From assembly GCF_947491715.1 (NCBI RefSeq), contig NZ_CANLKR010000022.1:35229-99228 (forward strand): a DNA stretch of 64,000 bases, given 5' to 3'. A program made the translations under genes and the position numbers. The notes under the pieces are model-generated. The model searched no databases, was not told the DNA's origin, and saw nothing but the letters and a program-made list of their open reading frames with translations. Source of the DNA: an uncultured Shewanella sp. (GTDB taxonomy: Bacteria > Pseudomonadota > Gammaproteobacteria > Enterobacterales > Shewanellaceae). This document shows, one piece after another, positions 16,782-26,669 of the stretch (within the stretch, counting starts at the first letter, position 1; every line of letters begins with the position of its first letter).

Positions 16782-19700
16782 TTAGTGGCGTCGTCTCAAT
16801 AGGGTTAATGGGAGTAAGAAAAAGCCTAACCAGCCCAGAGAACCTGCTGATGATGATTTGTCATTAAGGGCGGCTTTTTCTTCAACGGCTTCATCCTCTT
16901 CAACAGCTTCATTTTCGTCTTTCTCTTCTTCATCCTTCTCTTCTCCATCATTGTCATCTTCTGTTTGGACAATGACAGTCACAGTGGCTGAACCTGAGCG
17001 ATTTGCTAAGGTATCAAGTGCGATAACCTCGGCTATCATATTGGGCGTATCTTCAGTGATGATGGCATCATCACTTAAACGAACGGTACCCTCTTTGTCA
17101 ATGATGAGGAAATCACTGTTGCTGCTGAGCACTATGACTTCAGAGAAAGGACTACTAAGCTCATCGAGATCGGTAATGTCTAATTGGCCTAATAGGCTTC
17201 CCGCTGCCGTATCGATTGAAATGATAAATTCAGCACTATTAATTGTGGGCGCTAATTTGGGATCTGAACGGGTATCGATGGCTAATGCAACGGCGCCAGC
17301 TTCTGACTGCAACACATACCCTAACGCATTTTGAGCGCCTTGAGTATTAAGGTAAGCACTCTGGCCAGGAGCGAGCTTAGTGATGATATTGTCTTCACTG
17401 TCTAATAGTTGTGCACTTAATCCAGAATAATTCAGTGTTAAGGTCGCCGTCACTTCGTCGGCTTTTCCTGTGGCGGCATAAATGCCAGCAGCTTCTTCGA
17501 TGCGGTAACGCACATTAACAGATTGTCCCAGTGCATCCTCAGTTAATGATAAATCTTCTAAGCAAATACCGAGAGTCAGAAAGTCATTTCCTGTCATATG
17601 ATAGGCTGGTGCAAGCACTAAATCACTATTTGAGCCGTAGGGACCCACAACGGCGTAGAGTGCGTGCCGTGCTCGACTGTCTAAATCTTTAATGTTAATT
17701 GTACTGACACTGTAATCCCATACTCCATCTTGGTTGGTATCAAAGTCAACCAGATAACTATTCCCTAAGGGGTGAATAATGGGATCGCGCGTTTGCATTG
17801 AGCTATAAATACCAATGCCACTTCGACAGAAATAATCATCAATGAGTTCACCGGTCACATTGATTATATCGTGGCGTTGACTTTCATCAATTGGACTGGT
17901 GGCCAATAATGGCACTGCATAAGGGTAGTTAATACTGGTTGCGCCAGTATTGGTCAATACGCGTTTGGTTTCTTCATCGCTTATTTCTGTTTTGATATCA
18001 ATGGCGGCTTTAGCTTTAGGGAGCATATGATAAACAAGGTGTAAGGCGATTTCATCACCCTCTTTAAATTCAATTGAACCATCATATTCTGACAGGGTTA
18101 ACGCCTTAGAGGCATTTTCTTCTGTGTCACTGAGTCCAAATGAGGAGCTGAGTTTCCACTCTGGCAATTGGTTGGGGTCGACCTTGACAATAACGTCAAA
18201 CTCTACGGTCTGGCCTGCCGGAATGCTGATTGACTCTGGGAGTGTGAAGCTCACCGCTTCAGTGTCGACATCATTATTGAAACGAGGATTAACATGCAAG
18301 GTATAGTTTTTTTCTTGGGTAGAAAAATTTTTTACTCTGACCGTCTTAGTGATGTTTGTTGGGCTATCAATAGCGACTAAGCCATAAGCCAGTGCAGCTT
18401 GCTTGGTGTCTTTACTCCATGCAATAACAGAAGATTGCATGGCTTTGTCTACATTTAAGAGCCCTGCGCCAATATAACTGATAGGGGCCAGTTCTGCTTC
18501 AGGCTCAAGCGCTTTTGCACCGAGAGTCATATTTAAGTTGGCAGTATTCATCAAGGTCGCCTTGATCTCTAACGCATTACGATCGGGTAAGGCTTGGCGT
18601 AAAAGGCTGACTGCGCCAGCGGTTATGGGCGAAGAAAAAGAGGTACCGCTCACTGGGGTGAGTGCATTGCCTGTACCGGGTTGTGCCGTTAATACGCTCA
18701 CACCCGGTGCGGTAATTTCTGGTTTTAATGTGCCTGCGACCGATGGACCCCGTGATGTGAAGCTGGCGATAGAGTCTACGGCATTATATTCTGTTGCTTC
18801 GATTGAGAAGGTTAAATTGCCTTCAATGATTTGCTCTTTTAAGAAATCACTATCCGATTTTTCGATCATGATTGAGGGGATGGTAATACGATTATCGCTA
18901 CCAGACATGCTAAAAGGTGCCATACCTCTCACATGTAAACCAATAATCACAGCAGCGGCGCCCGCTTGTTGAGCATGTAACACTTGATCGGTAAAAGAGC
19001 ATTCTCCTCCGGTGTCGATAAGGACGGTTTTACCGGTAAAGTCAATTGCTTCAGAAAAAGCGTCACAAGCTGTTTGATTGGCGTCAGGATAAATAATAAC
19101 GGTTTGTGTATTATCGAGTCGAAATGCTTTGTCTGGATTAAAAAGAGCCGCTTTTGCCGTGATATTTTTATCATTCACTTGTAGATCAATGTCGCTGACG
19201 GTGGTGATGGGGTGACTCGTTGCAGCGACCGATAGTGCACTGTCTGTTGTGCTTGGTCCGCCGACAATGAATGGAGAGGCGCCGTCATTACCCGCAGCAA
19301 CAACAAAATTGACGCCAAGCTGGGTGACTTCATCAATCATTGCTTGAATCGCATCATCTTGAGTATCACCAAAGATACCGCCAATTGACATGTTCACAGT
19401 GTCGACTCTATCACTGATATTGCCATCTCCATTGGGATCGATTGCTGCTTCCAATGCTAAAATTTGTGCTAAACCTGGGCAAATAGTCTGGCAGACAGAA
19501 TAGACAAATAGTTCCGTTTCAGGCGCAATGCCTAAAACAGAATGTGTCACATGGGTACCGTGACTGGTTTCTATTTCAATCGGGTTGGGGTCGTTATTAA
19601 TAAAATCCCACCCTCCTATGATATTCCCTTGGGGCCAACTTGGCGCTTGCGCTTTGCTTGCAATGGCCGCATCAAAGTCTGCTTGTGTGCCTGTTCCCCC

Positions 19701-20243
19701 TAAAGCTTGATGAGTATAGTCGACACCCGTGTCTAAAATAGCCACTCTTTGTCCGGCACCGGAAGCTAAGCCACTCGTTACGATTTTAGTGGCATTGATA
19801 TAGTCTGCACTGTCAGTAATATTGAGTTTGTAGTCATAAATGGGCAGAATATCTTGGACATCGGGATGGGTGTATAACGTGGAAAGTGACGGCTTGTCAG
19901 CTTCAACGATAAGGGTGTTCATTAATACTGAAGTGGAGGTCAACACTTTGGCATTCATTTGACTCAGGGATGCAAGCACTCTGGCTTGTGAAGCCGTAAT
20001 CTGACTTTTAACACTCGTCGCATCATAGTCTAAGGTTTGGCTTTGTTGGGCAATGGGTTTGGTATTGAGCTTTATCATCCAAGCGACAGCGTGCTTTTGT
20101 TGAGACTGTCCCTGTAAGCTCACTTTTTGGCCTCGATATTTATCGTTATTTTGATGAGTGATATTGTATTGTGCTTCTGTGGCTGCGAAGCTCATAGGGG
20201 AAAGGAGGGCAGCCGAAATGGCAATAGCGAGTCGTGTCTTCAT
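16782..20243 (-). CDS. Large secreted S8 (subtilisin-like) serine protease with C-terminal sorting signal
   Basis: The 1153-residue preprotein has a signal peptide (1-20), an inhibitor I9-like propeptide (about 50-138) and a catalytic domain with Asp171 (ILDTGVDYTH), His228 (SHGTHVTHSV), Asn319 (VAAGNDG) and Ser535 (GTSFSSP). A PA-type insert lies at about 355-490. A fibronectin-like part, a cadherin-like part (about 1020-1100) and a highly acidic Glu/Asp stretch follow. The end, SSSAGSLGWLGFFLLPLTLL followed by RRRH, is a GlyGly-CTERM-like tail of the kind processed by rhombosortase. The protein is therefore probably exported and processed or anchored at the cell surface to digest external protein. 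Confidence 0.9.
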   Translation of the reverse strand: MKTRLAIAISAALLSPMSFAATEAQYNITHQNNDKYRGQKVSLQGQSQQKHAVAWMIKLNTKPIAQQSQTLDYDATSVKSQITASQARVLASLSQMNAKVLTSTSVLMNTLIVEADKPSLSTLYTHPDVQDILPIYDYKLNITDSADYINATKIVTSGLASGAGQRVAILDTGVDYTHQALGGTGTQADFDAAIASKAQAPSWPQGNIIGGWDFINNDPNPIEIETSHGTHVTHSVLGIAPETELFVYSVCQTICPGLAQILALEAAIDPNGDGNISDRVDTVNMSIGGIFGDTQDDAIQAMIDEVTQLGVNFVVAAGNDGASPFIVGGPSTTDSALSVAATSHPITTVSDIDLQVNDKNITAKAALFNPDKAFRLDNTQTVIIYPDANQTACDAFSEAIDFTGKTVLIDTGGECSFTDQVLHAQQAGAAAVIIGLHVRGMAPFSMSGSDNRITIPSIMIEKSDSDFLKEQIIEGNLTFSIEATEYNAVDSIASFTSRGPSVAGTLKPEITAPGVSVLTAQPGTGNALTPVSGTSFSSPITAGAVSLLRQALPDRNALEIKATLMNTANLNMTLGAKALEPEAELAPISYIGAGLLNVDKAMQSSVIAWSKDTKQAALAYGLVAIDSPTNITKTVRVKNFSTQEKNYTLHVNPRFNNDVDTEAVSFTLPESISIPAGQTVEFDVIVKVDPNQLPEWKLSSSFGLSDTEENASKALTLSEYDGSIEFKEGDEIALHLVYHMLPKAKAAIDIKTEISDEETKRVLTNTGATSINYPYAVPLLATSPIDESQRHDIINVTGELIDDYFCRSGIGIYSSMQTRDPIIHPLGNSYLVDFDTNQDGVWDYSVSTINIKDLDSRARHALYAVVGPYGSNSDLVLAPAYHMTGNDFLTLGICLEDLSLTEDALGQSVNVRYRIEEAAGIYAATGKADEVTATLTLNYSGLSAQLLDSEDNIITKLAPGQSAYLNTQGAQNALGYVLQSEAGAVALAIDTRSDPKLAPTINSAEFIISIDTAAGSLLGQLDITDLDELSSPFSEVIVLSSNSDFLIIDKEGTVRLSDDAIITEDTPNMIAEVIALDTLANRSGSATVTVIVQTEDDNDGEEKDEEEKDENEAVEEDEAVEEKAALNDKSSSAGSLGWLGFFLLPLTLLRRRH

Positions 20244-20421
20244 GACGAAACTTCCTTGTTAGACTTTATTGGTAATGTTGAATAGATTGAAAGCAGATAC
20301 TGTAAACCAATTTGTTACATATTGTAATAAATTGTTAACTGTTGGCGGGTAAGTGATGGTTAATTATACATTGTCCGTATTGGTTAAATGCCAGTTCAGC
20401 TCACTGGCATTTGAGAGAATA

Positions 20422-21420
20422 TTAAAGGGTATGGTGATCTTCTAGTATTCTTGTCGCTAATTTACCGTTCTTAATTTGTTCATAAGGAGTGGCTAAGTAC
20501 TCTTGTGCAGCTTCTACGCGTTGCTTAAAGGCATCTTGGTTAATGACGTCTAAGTCAACGGCCATTAATTTTGCTTTTTTCTGCCATTTTTTAATTGTTT
20601 TTTCTGACTTTTTAGGATCGATTGGTAACAATTGAACATGAGCTTGATTCCAACCCATATCCACATCAAATTCAACAATGTATTCTTTACCTGCTTCCAC
20701 ATTTGCTTCTAAAACAGAATAGCGCTCTGAGAAAGATAAAAAGGTATGTTTTCCAGGTGTCACTCTCACTTGAAAATATGTGCCAGAAGTGGTGCTACCG
20801 ATATAACCTTCTTGAGACCAAATATCGAATGGCACTTGACCAATCAATGTTTCCATACGGTAGAAATTGATGATGGCGGTTTTATCGTCTGCTTTCATTG
20901 CTTCCTCTGCTTCTTTCATCACAGGGAAACCTAATAAGGACGGGTTAATCAGTAAATTATCATGTGCATCATTTTTTCTGGGCTCACCAATATCTTTAGC
21001 TTTCTTGGTTTGCATTATCATAGATGCGCCGAGTTCATAACTGATCTCTTTCATTTCACCTTTAATATAATCTATCTGATAATAAAGGGTCTCGCCTGGC
21101 TTATTATCAACTTTAGCGTACGCGAATCCTGCCAGCCCTTGTACACCGTGGATAGAGTTAATACCTGAATCCAATTTTAATAACGTATGAGAGCCATTAG
21201 ATAAATCGGCAAGGACATGTTTATTAGCTGCAAGCCATAGTCCTCTGGCACCTCCTTGAAAATTAGCGCCTCGAATAACATAGACAAACGTTTCATCCTG
21301 AGCGGGGACTGCTTCAGGTTTAAATTGACTGACTAAATTGGGGTCTATTTTATATGTTGTTGCACAGCCTGATAACAATAAAATAATGCCAGCTAAGCCG
21401 AATACACTCAATTTTTTCAT
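20422..21420 (-). CDS. Lipoprotein with two DUF2846-like domains
   Basis: The ATG at 21420 is chosen because it opens onto a lipoprotein signal, MKKLSVFGLAGIILLLSGC (Cys19), with AAGG upstream; the open frame extends 39 codons further without signal character. Two similar halves follow. The first is FVYVIRGANFQGG with NGSHTLLKLDSG. The second is INFYRMETLIGQVPFDIW with TSGTYFQVRVTPGKHTFLSF. The pattern 'name, short ligand, no sticky surprises, TPGKHTF' is typical of DUF2846-type envelope domains of unknown role. It lies downstream of rapA, separated by a strong hairpin. Confidence 0.7.
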   Translation of the reverse strand: MKKLSVFGLAGIILLLSGCATTYKIDPNLVSQFKPEAVPAQDETFVYVIRGANFQGGARGLWLAANKHVLADLSNGSHTLLKLDSGINSIHGVQGLAGFAYAKVDNKPGETLYYQIDYIKGEMKEISYELGASMIMQTKKAKDIGEPRKNDAHDNLLINPSLLGFPVMKEAEEAMKADDKTAIINFYRMETLIGQVPFDIWSQEGYIGSTTSGTYFQVRVTPGKHTFLSFSERYSVLEANVEAGKEYIVEFDVDMGWNQAHVQLLPIDPKKSEKTIKKWQKKAKLMAVDLDVINQDAFKQRVEAAQEYLATPYEQIKNGKLATRILEDHHTL

Positions 21421-21540
21421 TTTAAAATAACTACCTTGTTTATTAATAATAACGATTAAATGCGGCATGTTAGCATATTGTTTTTCAATTGTGTTTTTAT
21501 GTGATGGTTTTTTGCTGGTGTGAAAGGGGGAAGTCAAAGG

Positions 21541-21579
21541 AACATGCTCAGGATCTCATATTGAGATCCTGAGCATGTT
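21541..21579 (-). terminator. Perfect 18-bp stem hairpin after rapA
   Basis: AACATGCTCAGGATCTCA and its exact complement are separated by TAT. It lies 30 bases past the rapA stop. Flanking T content is modest, so it may act as a terminator or an mRNA 3'-end stabiliser. Confidence 0.7.
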
Positions 21580-21609
21580 TAACTGTTTTAAAGTTGGAAT
21601 GAAAGAGCG

Positions 21610-24510
21610 CTACGCGTGACTCACCACAATTAAACGGATGGAATCGAGTTGTAATTGTCCTGCATCTAAGTAACGGTTGAGTTCACTCATTTGCTCTTTA
21701 ATATGCTCAATTTCTTCATCGCGAATATTAGGGTTGACGGCTTTTAAGGCCTCAAGCCTTGCTTGCTCACTGGATAATTGCTCTGTCATTTTCGCGCGAG
21801 CCGTGTCGATTAATAAAGCCAATTCCTTATCGGCAAAGGACTCTGCTTTACCCAGCAATGGATGCAATGCTGTTTGATAAGCGTTAACAAGCTTACTGCC
21901 AATATGACGGTTGACGGCGCTTAATTGCTTATCAAAGCTTTCATAGGAGACTTTATCGGATAAATTATTGCCACTTTGATCCAGTAAAATACGGACGGGA
22001 GTCGGCGGGAAATAACGATAAAGTTGACTCGATTTAGGCGCAGAAGCATCGGCCATATAAATGAGTTCTAAAAACAGGGTTCCAGCTGGCAAGGCTTTGT
22101 TTTTTAACACAGCAACACTGGTAGTTCCGGTTTCAGATGAGGTGATGAGATCTAAGCCTGTTTGTACAATGGGGTGCTCTTGCGTAATGAGGGCAATATC
22201 ATCACGAGATAACGCGATATCGCGGTCAAAAGTGACAGTAACGCCATCTTCGGGTAATCCAGGATAGGTTGGGAACATCATGTGTTCGCTTGGGCGAAGT
22301 ACAATGGCATTTTCGCCACTGTCTTCTTGTTCCACACCAATAATATCCCACAGACGGATCACTGAGCCAATGAGGTGAGTGTCTTGATCGCGACTAGCAA
22401 GCTTCTCTACCAGTTGAGCCGATTTTTCTCCACCATGAGAATTAATTTCCAGAAGCTTATCTCGCCCTTGCTCCATCGCCAATTTTAGCGTTTGGTAACG
22501 TTCTTGGGTGTCTTCCAGTAAGCTGTTGAAGCTGTCTTCATCATTGAGTAATAAACTATCAAGTAGACTTGCTGAAAACTCATTGAACAAAATGTGACCG
22601 CTTGGGCAGGTTTGCTCAAAGGCATTTAGGCCTTTGTGATACCAGTTCATTAAGCCTTCTTGAGCAGTATGTTCAAGATAAGGCAAATGAATTTCAACAT
22701 CATTCTTTTGACCAATTCTGTCTAAACGGCCGATACGTTGTTCAAGCAGATCGGGGTTCAGCGGTAAATCAAACAAGATTAAGTGACTAGCAAATTGGAA
22801 ATTACGTCCTTCTGAGCCAATTTCAGAGCAAATGAGGGCTTGGGCACCGCCACTTTCTTGAGCGAAATAAGCACCCGCTTTGTCACGTTCAATGATAGAC
22901 ATGCCTTCATGGAAGACTGTGGCTTGAATGCCTTCACGGGTTCGCAATGCTTCTTCAAGGCTGAGTGCGGTATCGGCTTGGCTGGCGATGATCAGGACTT
23001 TTTTACTGCGATTGTTTTTCAAAAACTCAATCAGCCAGTCAACGCGAGGATCGAATTTCCACCAGCTAGCACTGCCACTGTCAAAGTCTTGATAGATTTT
23101 TTCAGGGCTAAGTATTTGTTTCACTTTGGCGGCTGTGTCCAGATGTTTGTTCATCATGGCGCTCACACGCGCTGCCGTAACATATTGCTCTGGCATAGGT
23201 TGTGGGTGAGCGTTAAACAGTCGCTTAGGGAAGCCTTTCACTGAGGCGCGGCTGTTACGATAAAGCACCCGGCCTGTTCCGTGTCTGTCGAGTAATTCTT
23301 GTAAAAGTGATTGCCTAGCCTGATAACGCACATCAGTATTATCATCTTGAATGAGCCGAAGAGTATCACTGATGTCTTTTTCTGAGACTAATGAAACCAG
23401 TTTATCAAGGGTATCAGTATCGATAGTGTCGTTACTGGCTAAGGCATCGGCGGCAATGGCGACATCTTTATAGCTGGTCTCTTCTGTTAAAAAGGCGTCA
23501 TAATCGTAAAAACGATCTGGATCGAGCAAACGCAAGCGAGCGAAATGGCTCTGGTGACCTAATTGATCCGGTGTGGCGGTGAGTAATAATACGCCAGGGA
23601 TTGCTTCACTTAAGGCTTCAACAATACGATAAGCACGACTTGGCGCTTCTTCTGACCATTCTAAATGGTGGGCTTCATCAACAACCAGTAAATCCCAATC
23701 GGCATCAACAGCTTGCTCAAGACGACGCTTTTTGCGCAGTAACTCTAAAGAGCAAATCACCAGTTGTTCTGTGTAAAATGGATTGTCATTATCGGCATAG
23801 GCTTCAACACAACGATCTTCATCAAAGACGGAGAAACGCAGGTTAAATCGCCTTAGCATTTCAACTAACCACTGGTGACGTAGCGTATCAGGCACAATAA
23901 CCAATATGCGTTCGGCGCGGCCCGTTAGCAATTGTTGATGAATAATGAGGCCGGCTTCAATGGTTTTACCTAACCCAACTTCATCGGCTAATAGCACGCG
24001 AGGGGCGAATCGCTGTCCGACTTCATGGGCAATCCATTGCTGGTGGGGGATCAGTCCAACACGAGGACCTTGTAAGCCCAATAAATCCGATGTGGCTAGC
24101 TTATGGCGCAATAATTGGCATTGATAGCGGACACCAAATCGATCTAAACGGTCTATTTGGCCAGCAAAAAGACGATCTTGGGGTTTATTGAAGCGAATGT
24201 TGTGATTGAGCAGTGTTTCCCGCAAGCTGACTTCTTCACCGGTTTCTTCATGAATACCGTGATAAATGATAAGGCCATCTTTGTCTTCAACCTCAGTGAC
24301 TTTTAAGCTCCATTCTTCATGGCTTTCAACCTTGTCACCAGGGTTATAAATTACACGAGTGAGCGGGGCTTCAGCGCGTGAAAATAATCTATTCTCACCT
24401 GTTGCAGGAAAGAGTACGGTGACCATACGGCCTTCCATTCCAACAACAGTACCTAAACCAAGTTCAGATTCAGTATCACTTATCCAGCGCTGACCTAAGG
24501 AAAACGGCAT
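21610..24510 (-). CDS. rapA: RNA polymerase-associated ATPase RapA
   Basis: The 966-residue length is normal for RapA (about 968 in E. coli). The N-terminal Tudor-like part starts MPFSLGQRWISDTESELGLG. The Swi2/Snf2 ATPase shows motif I LLADEVGLGKTIEAG, motif II VVDEAHHLEW and the C-terminal helicase half ALICSEIGSEGRNFQFA with LLEQRIGRLDRIGQ. RapA binds core RNA polymerase and recycles it after transcription. The divergent neighbour is phoH; the lipoprotein gene downstream is cut off by a hairpin. Confidence 0.97.
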   Translation of the reverse strand: MPFSLGQRWISDTESELGLGTVVGMEGRMVTVLFPATGENRLFSRAEAPLTRVIYNPGDKVESHEEWSLKVTEVEDKDGLIIYHGIHEETGEEVSLRETLLNHNIRFNKPQDRLFAGQIDRLDRFGVRYQCQLLRHKLATSDLLGLQGPRVGLIPHQQWIAHEVGQRFAPRVLLADEVGLGKTIEAGLIIHQQLLTGRAERILVIVPDTLRHQWLVEMLRRFNLRFSVFDEDRCVEAYADNDNPFYTEQLVICSLELLRKKRRLEQAVDADWDLLVVDEAHHLEWSEEAPSRAYRIVEALSEAIPGVLLLTATPDQLGHQSHFARLRLLDPDRFYDYDAFLTEETSYKDVAIAADALASNDTIDTDTLDKLVSLVSEKDISDTLRLIQDDNTDVRYQARQSLLQELLDRHGTGRVLYRNSRASVKGFPKRLFNAHPQPMPEQYVTAARVSAMMNKHLDTAAKVKQILSPEKIYQDFDSGSASWWKFDPRVDWLIEFLKNNRSKKVLIIASQADTALSLEEALRTREGIQATVFHEGMSIIERDKAGAYFAQESGGAQALICSEIGSEGRNFQFASHLILFDLPLNPDLLEQRIGRLDRIGQKNDVEIHLPYLEHTAQEGLMNWYHKGLNAFEQTCPSGHILFNEFSASLLDSLLLNDEDSFNSLLEDTQERYQTLKLAMEQGRDKLLEINSHGGEKSAQLVEKLASRDQDTHLIGSVIRLWDIIGVEQEDSGENAIVLRPSEHMMFPTYPGLPEDGVTVTFDRDIALSRDDIALITQEHPIVQTGLDLITSSETGTTSVAVLKNKALPAGTLFLELIYMADASAPKSSQLYRYFPPTPVRILLDQSGNNLSDKVSYESFDKQLSAVNRHIGSKLVNAYQTALHPLLGKAESFADKELALLIDTARAKMTEQLSSEQARLEALKAVNPNIRDEEIEHIKEQMSELNRYLDAGQLQLDSIRLIVVSHA

Positions 24511-24911
24511 TTACATTTCTCATTTACAGGGGGACACAAGGGCGCGTATGGTATACCTAAACGCCGTAAAACTGCAAGATTTACCCACGTCATTATCTCC
24601 ATTCATAGTAGACTTTTTTAAGACAGATTAGTGATAAAAAAGTGACTGAGAGTGCGTAATCTAATCCATTATTTTAGCCAAAATTGTCGCCGTTTCAATA
24701 CCCCTTAGCATGAGAGAACTCGACTTGATACTGCAAAACTTTGCTGGCACTATGAGGAATGACTAAAGTAAATCGTCAAAGAGCAAATCAAGCTTCTAAG
24801 CTAAATATGTTAGACGGTCATTAATCGGCCATTCACTGTTAACAATATAGGAGAGCATTGAATTATCTCAGGTTAAAGATAATCATTACATAATACACAA
24901 ATGGAGGCGTC
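24511..24911. other. Divergent intergenic region between rapA and phoH
   Basis: No gene or RNA is recognised in these 400 bases. It must hold the promoters of the two divergent genes. GGAGAGC near 24851 and GGAGGC before the phoH start are purine-rich; the latter is the phoH ribosome site. Confidence 0.5.
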
Positions 24912-26306
24912 ATGAATAAAGACGACAGAAAGTTGTTTGTATTAGATACCAATGTGTTACTGCATGAACCCTTAGCCATATATTCATTCAAGGAGCACGA
25001 TGTCATCATTCCGATGACAGTGTTAGAAGAGCTCGATCAGATTAAAGATAGAAAACGGGATGTTAGCCGTGATGCTCGAGTGGCGATTCGAGCCTTAGAA
25101 GATATTTTAGGCGGGGAAATTACGCCCGAAGAAATCGTCGAAGGGGTTCCTCTACCAAGGCGAGAAGATCATGCTGATGTGTCAGGCCGTCTCGCTATTT
25201 TCCCCGATCATCAACTCGATTTCACTAATGGCTCTCTGCCTGATATCAATAATGACAACCGCATTATTAATACCGCATTACATTTACAAAAAAAGCATGC
25301 CCCCCGTAGCTTAGTCTTGGTTACAAAAGACATTAATATGCGCCTTAAAGCTAAAGGGGCCGGCATTTTAATGGTGGAAGATTATCGCCGAGATCAACTG
25401 ATTGATGATGTGCGTTTTCTCACCAAAGGTTTCCATCAATTTGAGGGAAACTTTTGGGACTATACCGATAATGTCAGTACAGAGAGTTATGGACGGCATA
25501 CTGTGCATAAAGTGCCATTAGCCGATTTTGGTGATGAACCTTTTTACAGTAATCAATACATGCTCGATGAGAAATCTAACTTTTGTGGTCGCATAGTGGA
25601 GAAAACAGACAAAGAGCTCAAGTTCCTTGATTTAGGGAAAGACAGGCTGTTACACCTTGAAGCGTGGGGGATTAAGCCTAAAAATATCTATCAAGGCATG
25701 GCGATGCAAGCCTTAATGGATCCCGATATTGATTTAGTGATTTTAACCGGGCCTGCAGGTTGCGGAAAAACATTGCTCGCCATGGCAGCAGCGCTTGAGT
25801 TAGTCGTCGAGCGTGGCCTTTATGACAAGGTGATTGTTACGCGTAATACGCCTGAAATTGCCGAGTCCATTGGATTCTTACCCGGTACGGAAGAAGAGAA
25901 AATGGCGCCTTGGTTAGGTGCAATTACTGATACGTTGGAGGTGCTACACAAAAATGATGTTAATCCAACGGGTAGCATGAATTACATCATGGAAAAGGCC
26001 AACATTCAGTTTAAGTCAATTAACTTTATGCGAGGTCGTTCAATTCAACACTCTGTGGTGATTTTGGATGAATGCCAAAATTTAACGGCTTCTCAACTGA
26101 AAACCATGTTAACCCGTATGGGTGAGGGCACAAAATTGATTTGCAGTGGTAATCTAGCGCAAATAGATACCAATTATCTTACCGCCGTGACATCTGGGTT
26201 AACTTATATTGTGGAGCGTTTTAAAGATTTTGATGGAAGTGCCAATATATACTTAAATGGCGTTGTGCGTTCACGTTTAGCTGAATTTGCTGAAGAAAAC
26301 TTATAG
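24912..26306 (+). CDS. PIN-PhoH family ATPase
   Basis: Residues 1-135 form a PIN nuclease domain with Asp12 in LFVLDTNVLLHE, the Glu in LEEL and later acidic residues (DNRIINTAL, TKDINMRLKAK). Residues about 255-460 form the PhoH ATPase: Walker A GPAGCGKT at 280-287 and Walker B VVILDECQN. This PhoH2-like architecture is an RNA helicase coupled to a ribonuclease in studied bacteria. It has 464 residues, the standard length. A GGAGG ribosome site precedes the ATG. It is transcribed alone. Confidence 0.92.
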   Translation: MNKDDRKLFVLDTNVLLHEPLAIYSFKEHDVIIPMTVLEELDQIKDRKRDVSRDARVAIRALEDILGGEITPEEIVEGVPLPRREDHADVSGRLAIFPDHQLDFTNGSLPDINNDNRIINTALHLQKKHAPRSLVLVTKDINMRLKAKGAGILMVEDYRRDQLIDDVRFLTKGFHQFEGNFWDYTDNVSTESYGRHTVHKVPLADFGDEPFYSNQYMLDEKSNFCGRIVEKTDKELKFLDLGKDRLLHLEAWGIKPKNIYQGMAMQALMDPDIDLVILTGPAGCGKTLLAMAAALELVVERGLYDKVIVTRNTPEIAESIGFLPGTEEEKMAPWLGAITDTLEVLHKNDVNPTGSMNYIMEKANIQFKSINFMRGRSIQHSVVILDECQNLTASQLKTMLTRMGEGTKLICSGNLAQIDTNYLTAVTSGLTYIVERFKDFDGSANIYLNGVVRSRLAEFAEENL

Positions 26307-26669
26307 ATTTTTAAAGGGAGATTGAAAGAGATTGGCTTAGGTCGACTCCCTAAGCCTTTAGCGCCTTGATAGCAGATAAAGTGGTTTTAAAGTGATTTAC
26401 CCTAGTATTTTTAATAAATATTAATCGTTTGATCTCGATGATTTGATATACTGATAGTCAGCTAAGCCTTTTTAGGCTTAGCTTAATAACAATAAATATT
26501 AAGTTGTAAACAACTGATGTTAAAAAAGTTATTTTATTGTTGTTATTTTGGTATACCTAGACTTTACGTCGTCTAGATGTGGGCAATACACTTGTTTCTT
26601 TGCAACATGTGAAGTCGGTCTACTATGGTATGATTATCAGCGAAAAGTGTGCTTTATCAAGGGTTGTGA
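26307..26669 (+). other. Gap between phoH and the histidine kinase with two related hairpins
   Basis: GGCTTAGG...CCTAAGCC lies near 26334-26354 and GCTAAGCCT...AGGCTTAGC at 26461-26482. The two hairpins share complementary arms, so the transcript could fold in two ways. Either could end phoH transcription. No gene is seen; the rest is AT-rich promoter-like DNA. Confidence 0.5.

Noticed and set aside
16858..17334. Ser-rich 158-residue frame opposite the subtilase end
   Set aside because: It is the complement of the acidic Glu/Asp-rich coding stretch; low complexity, no independent evidence.
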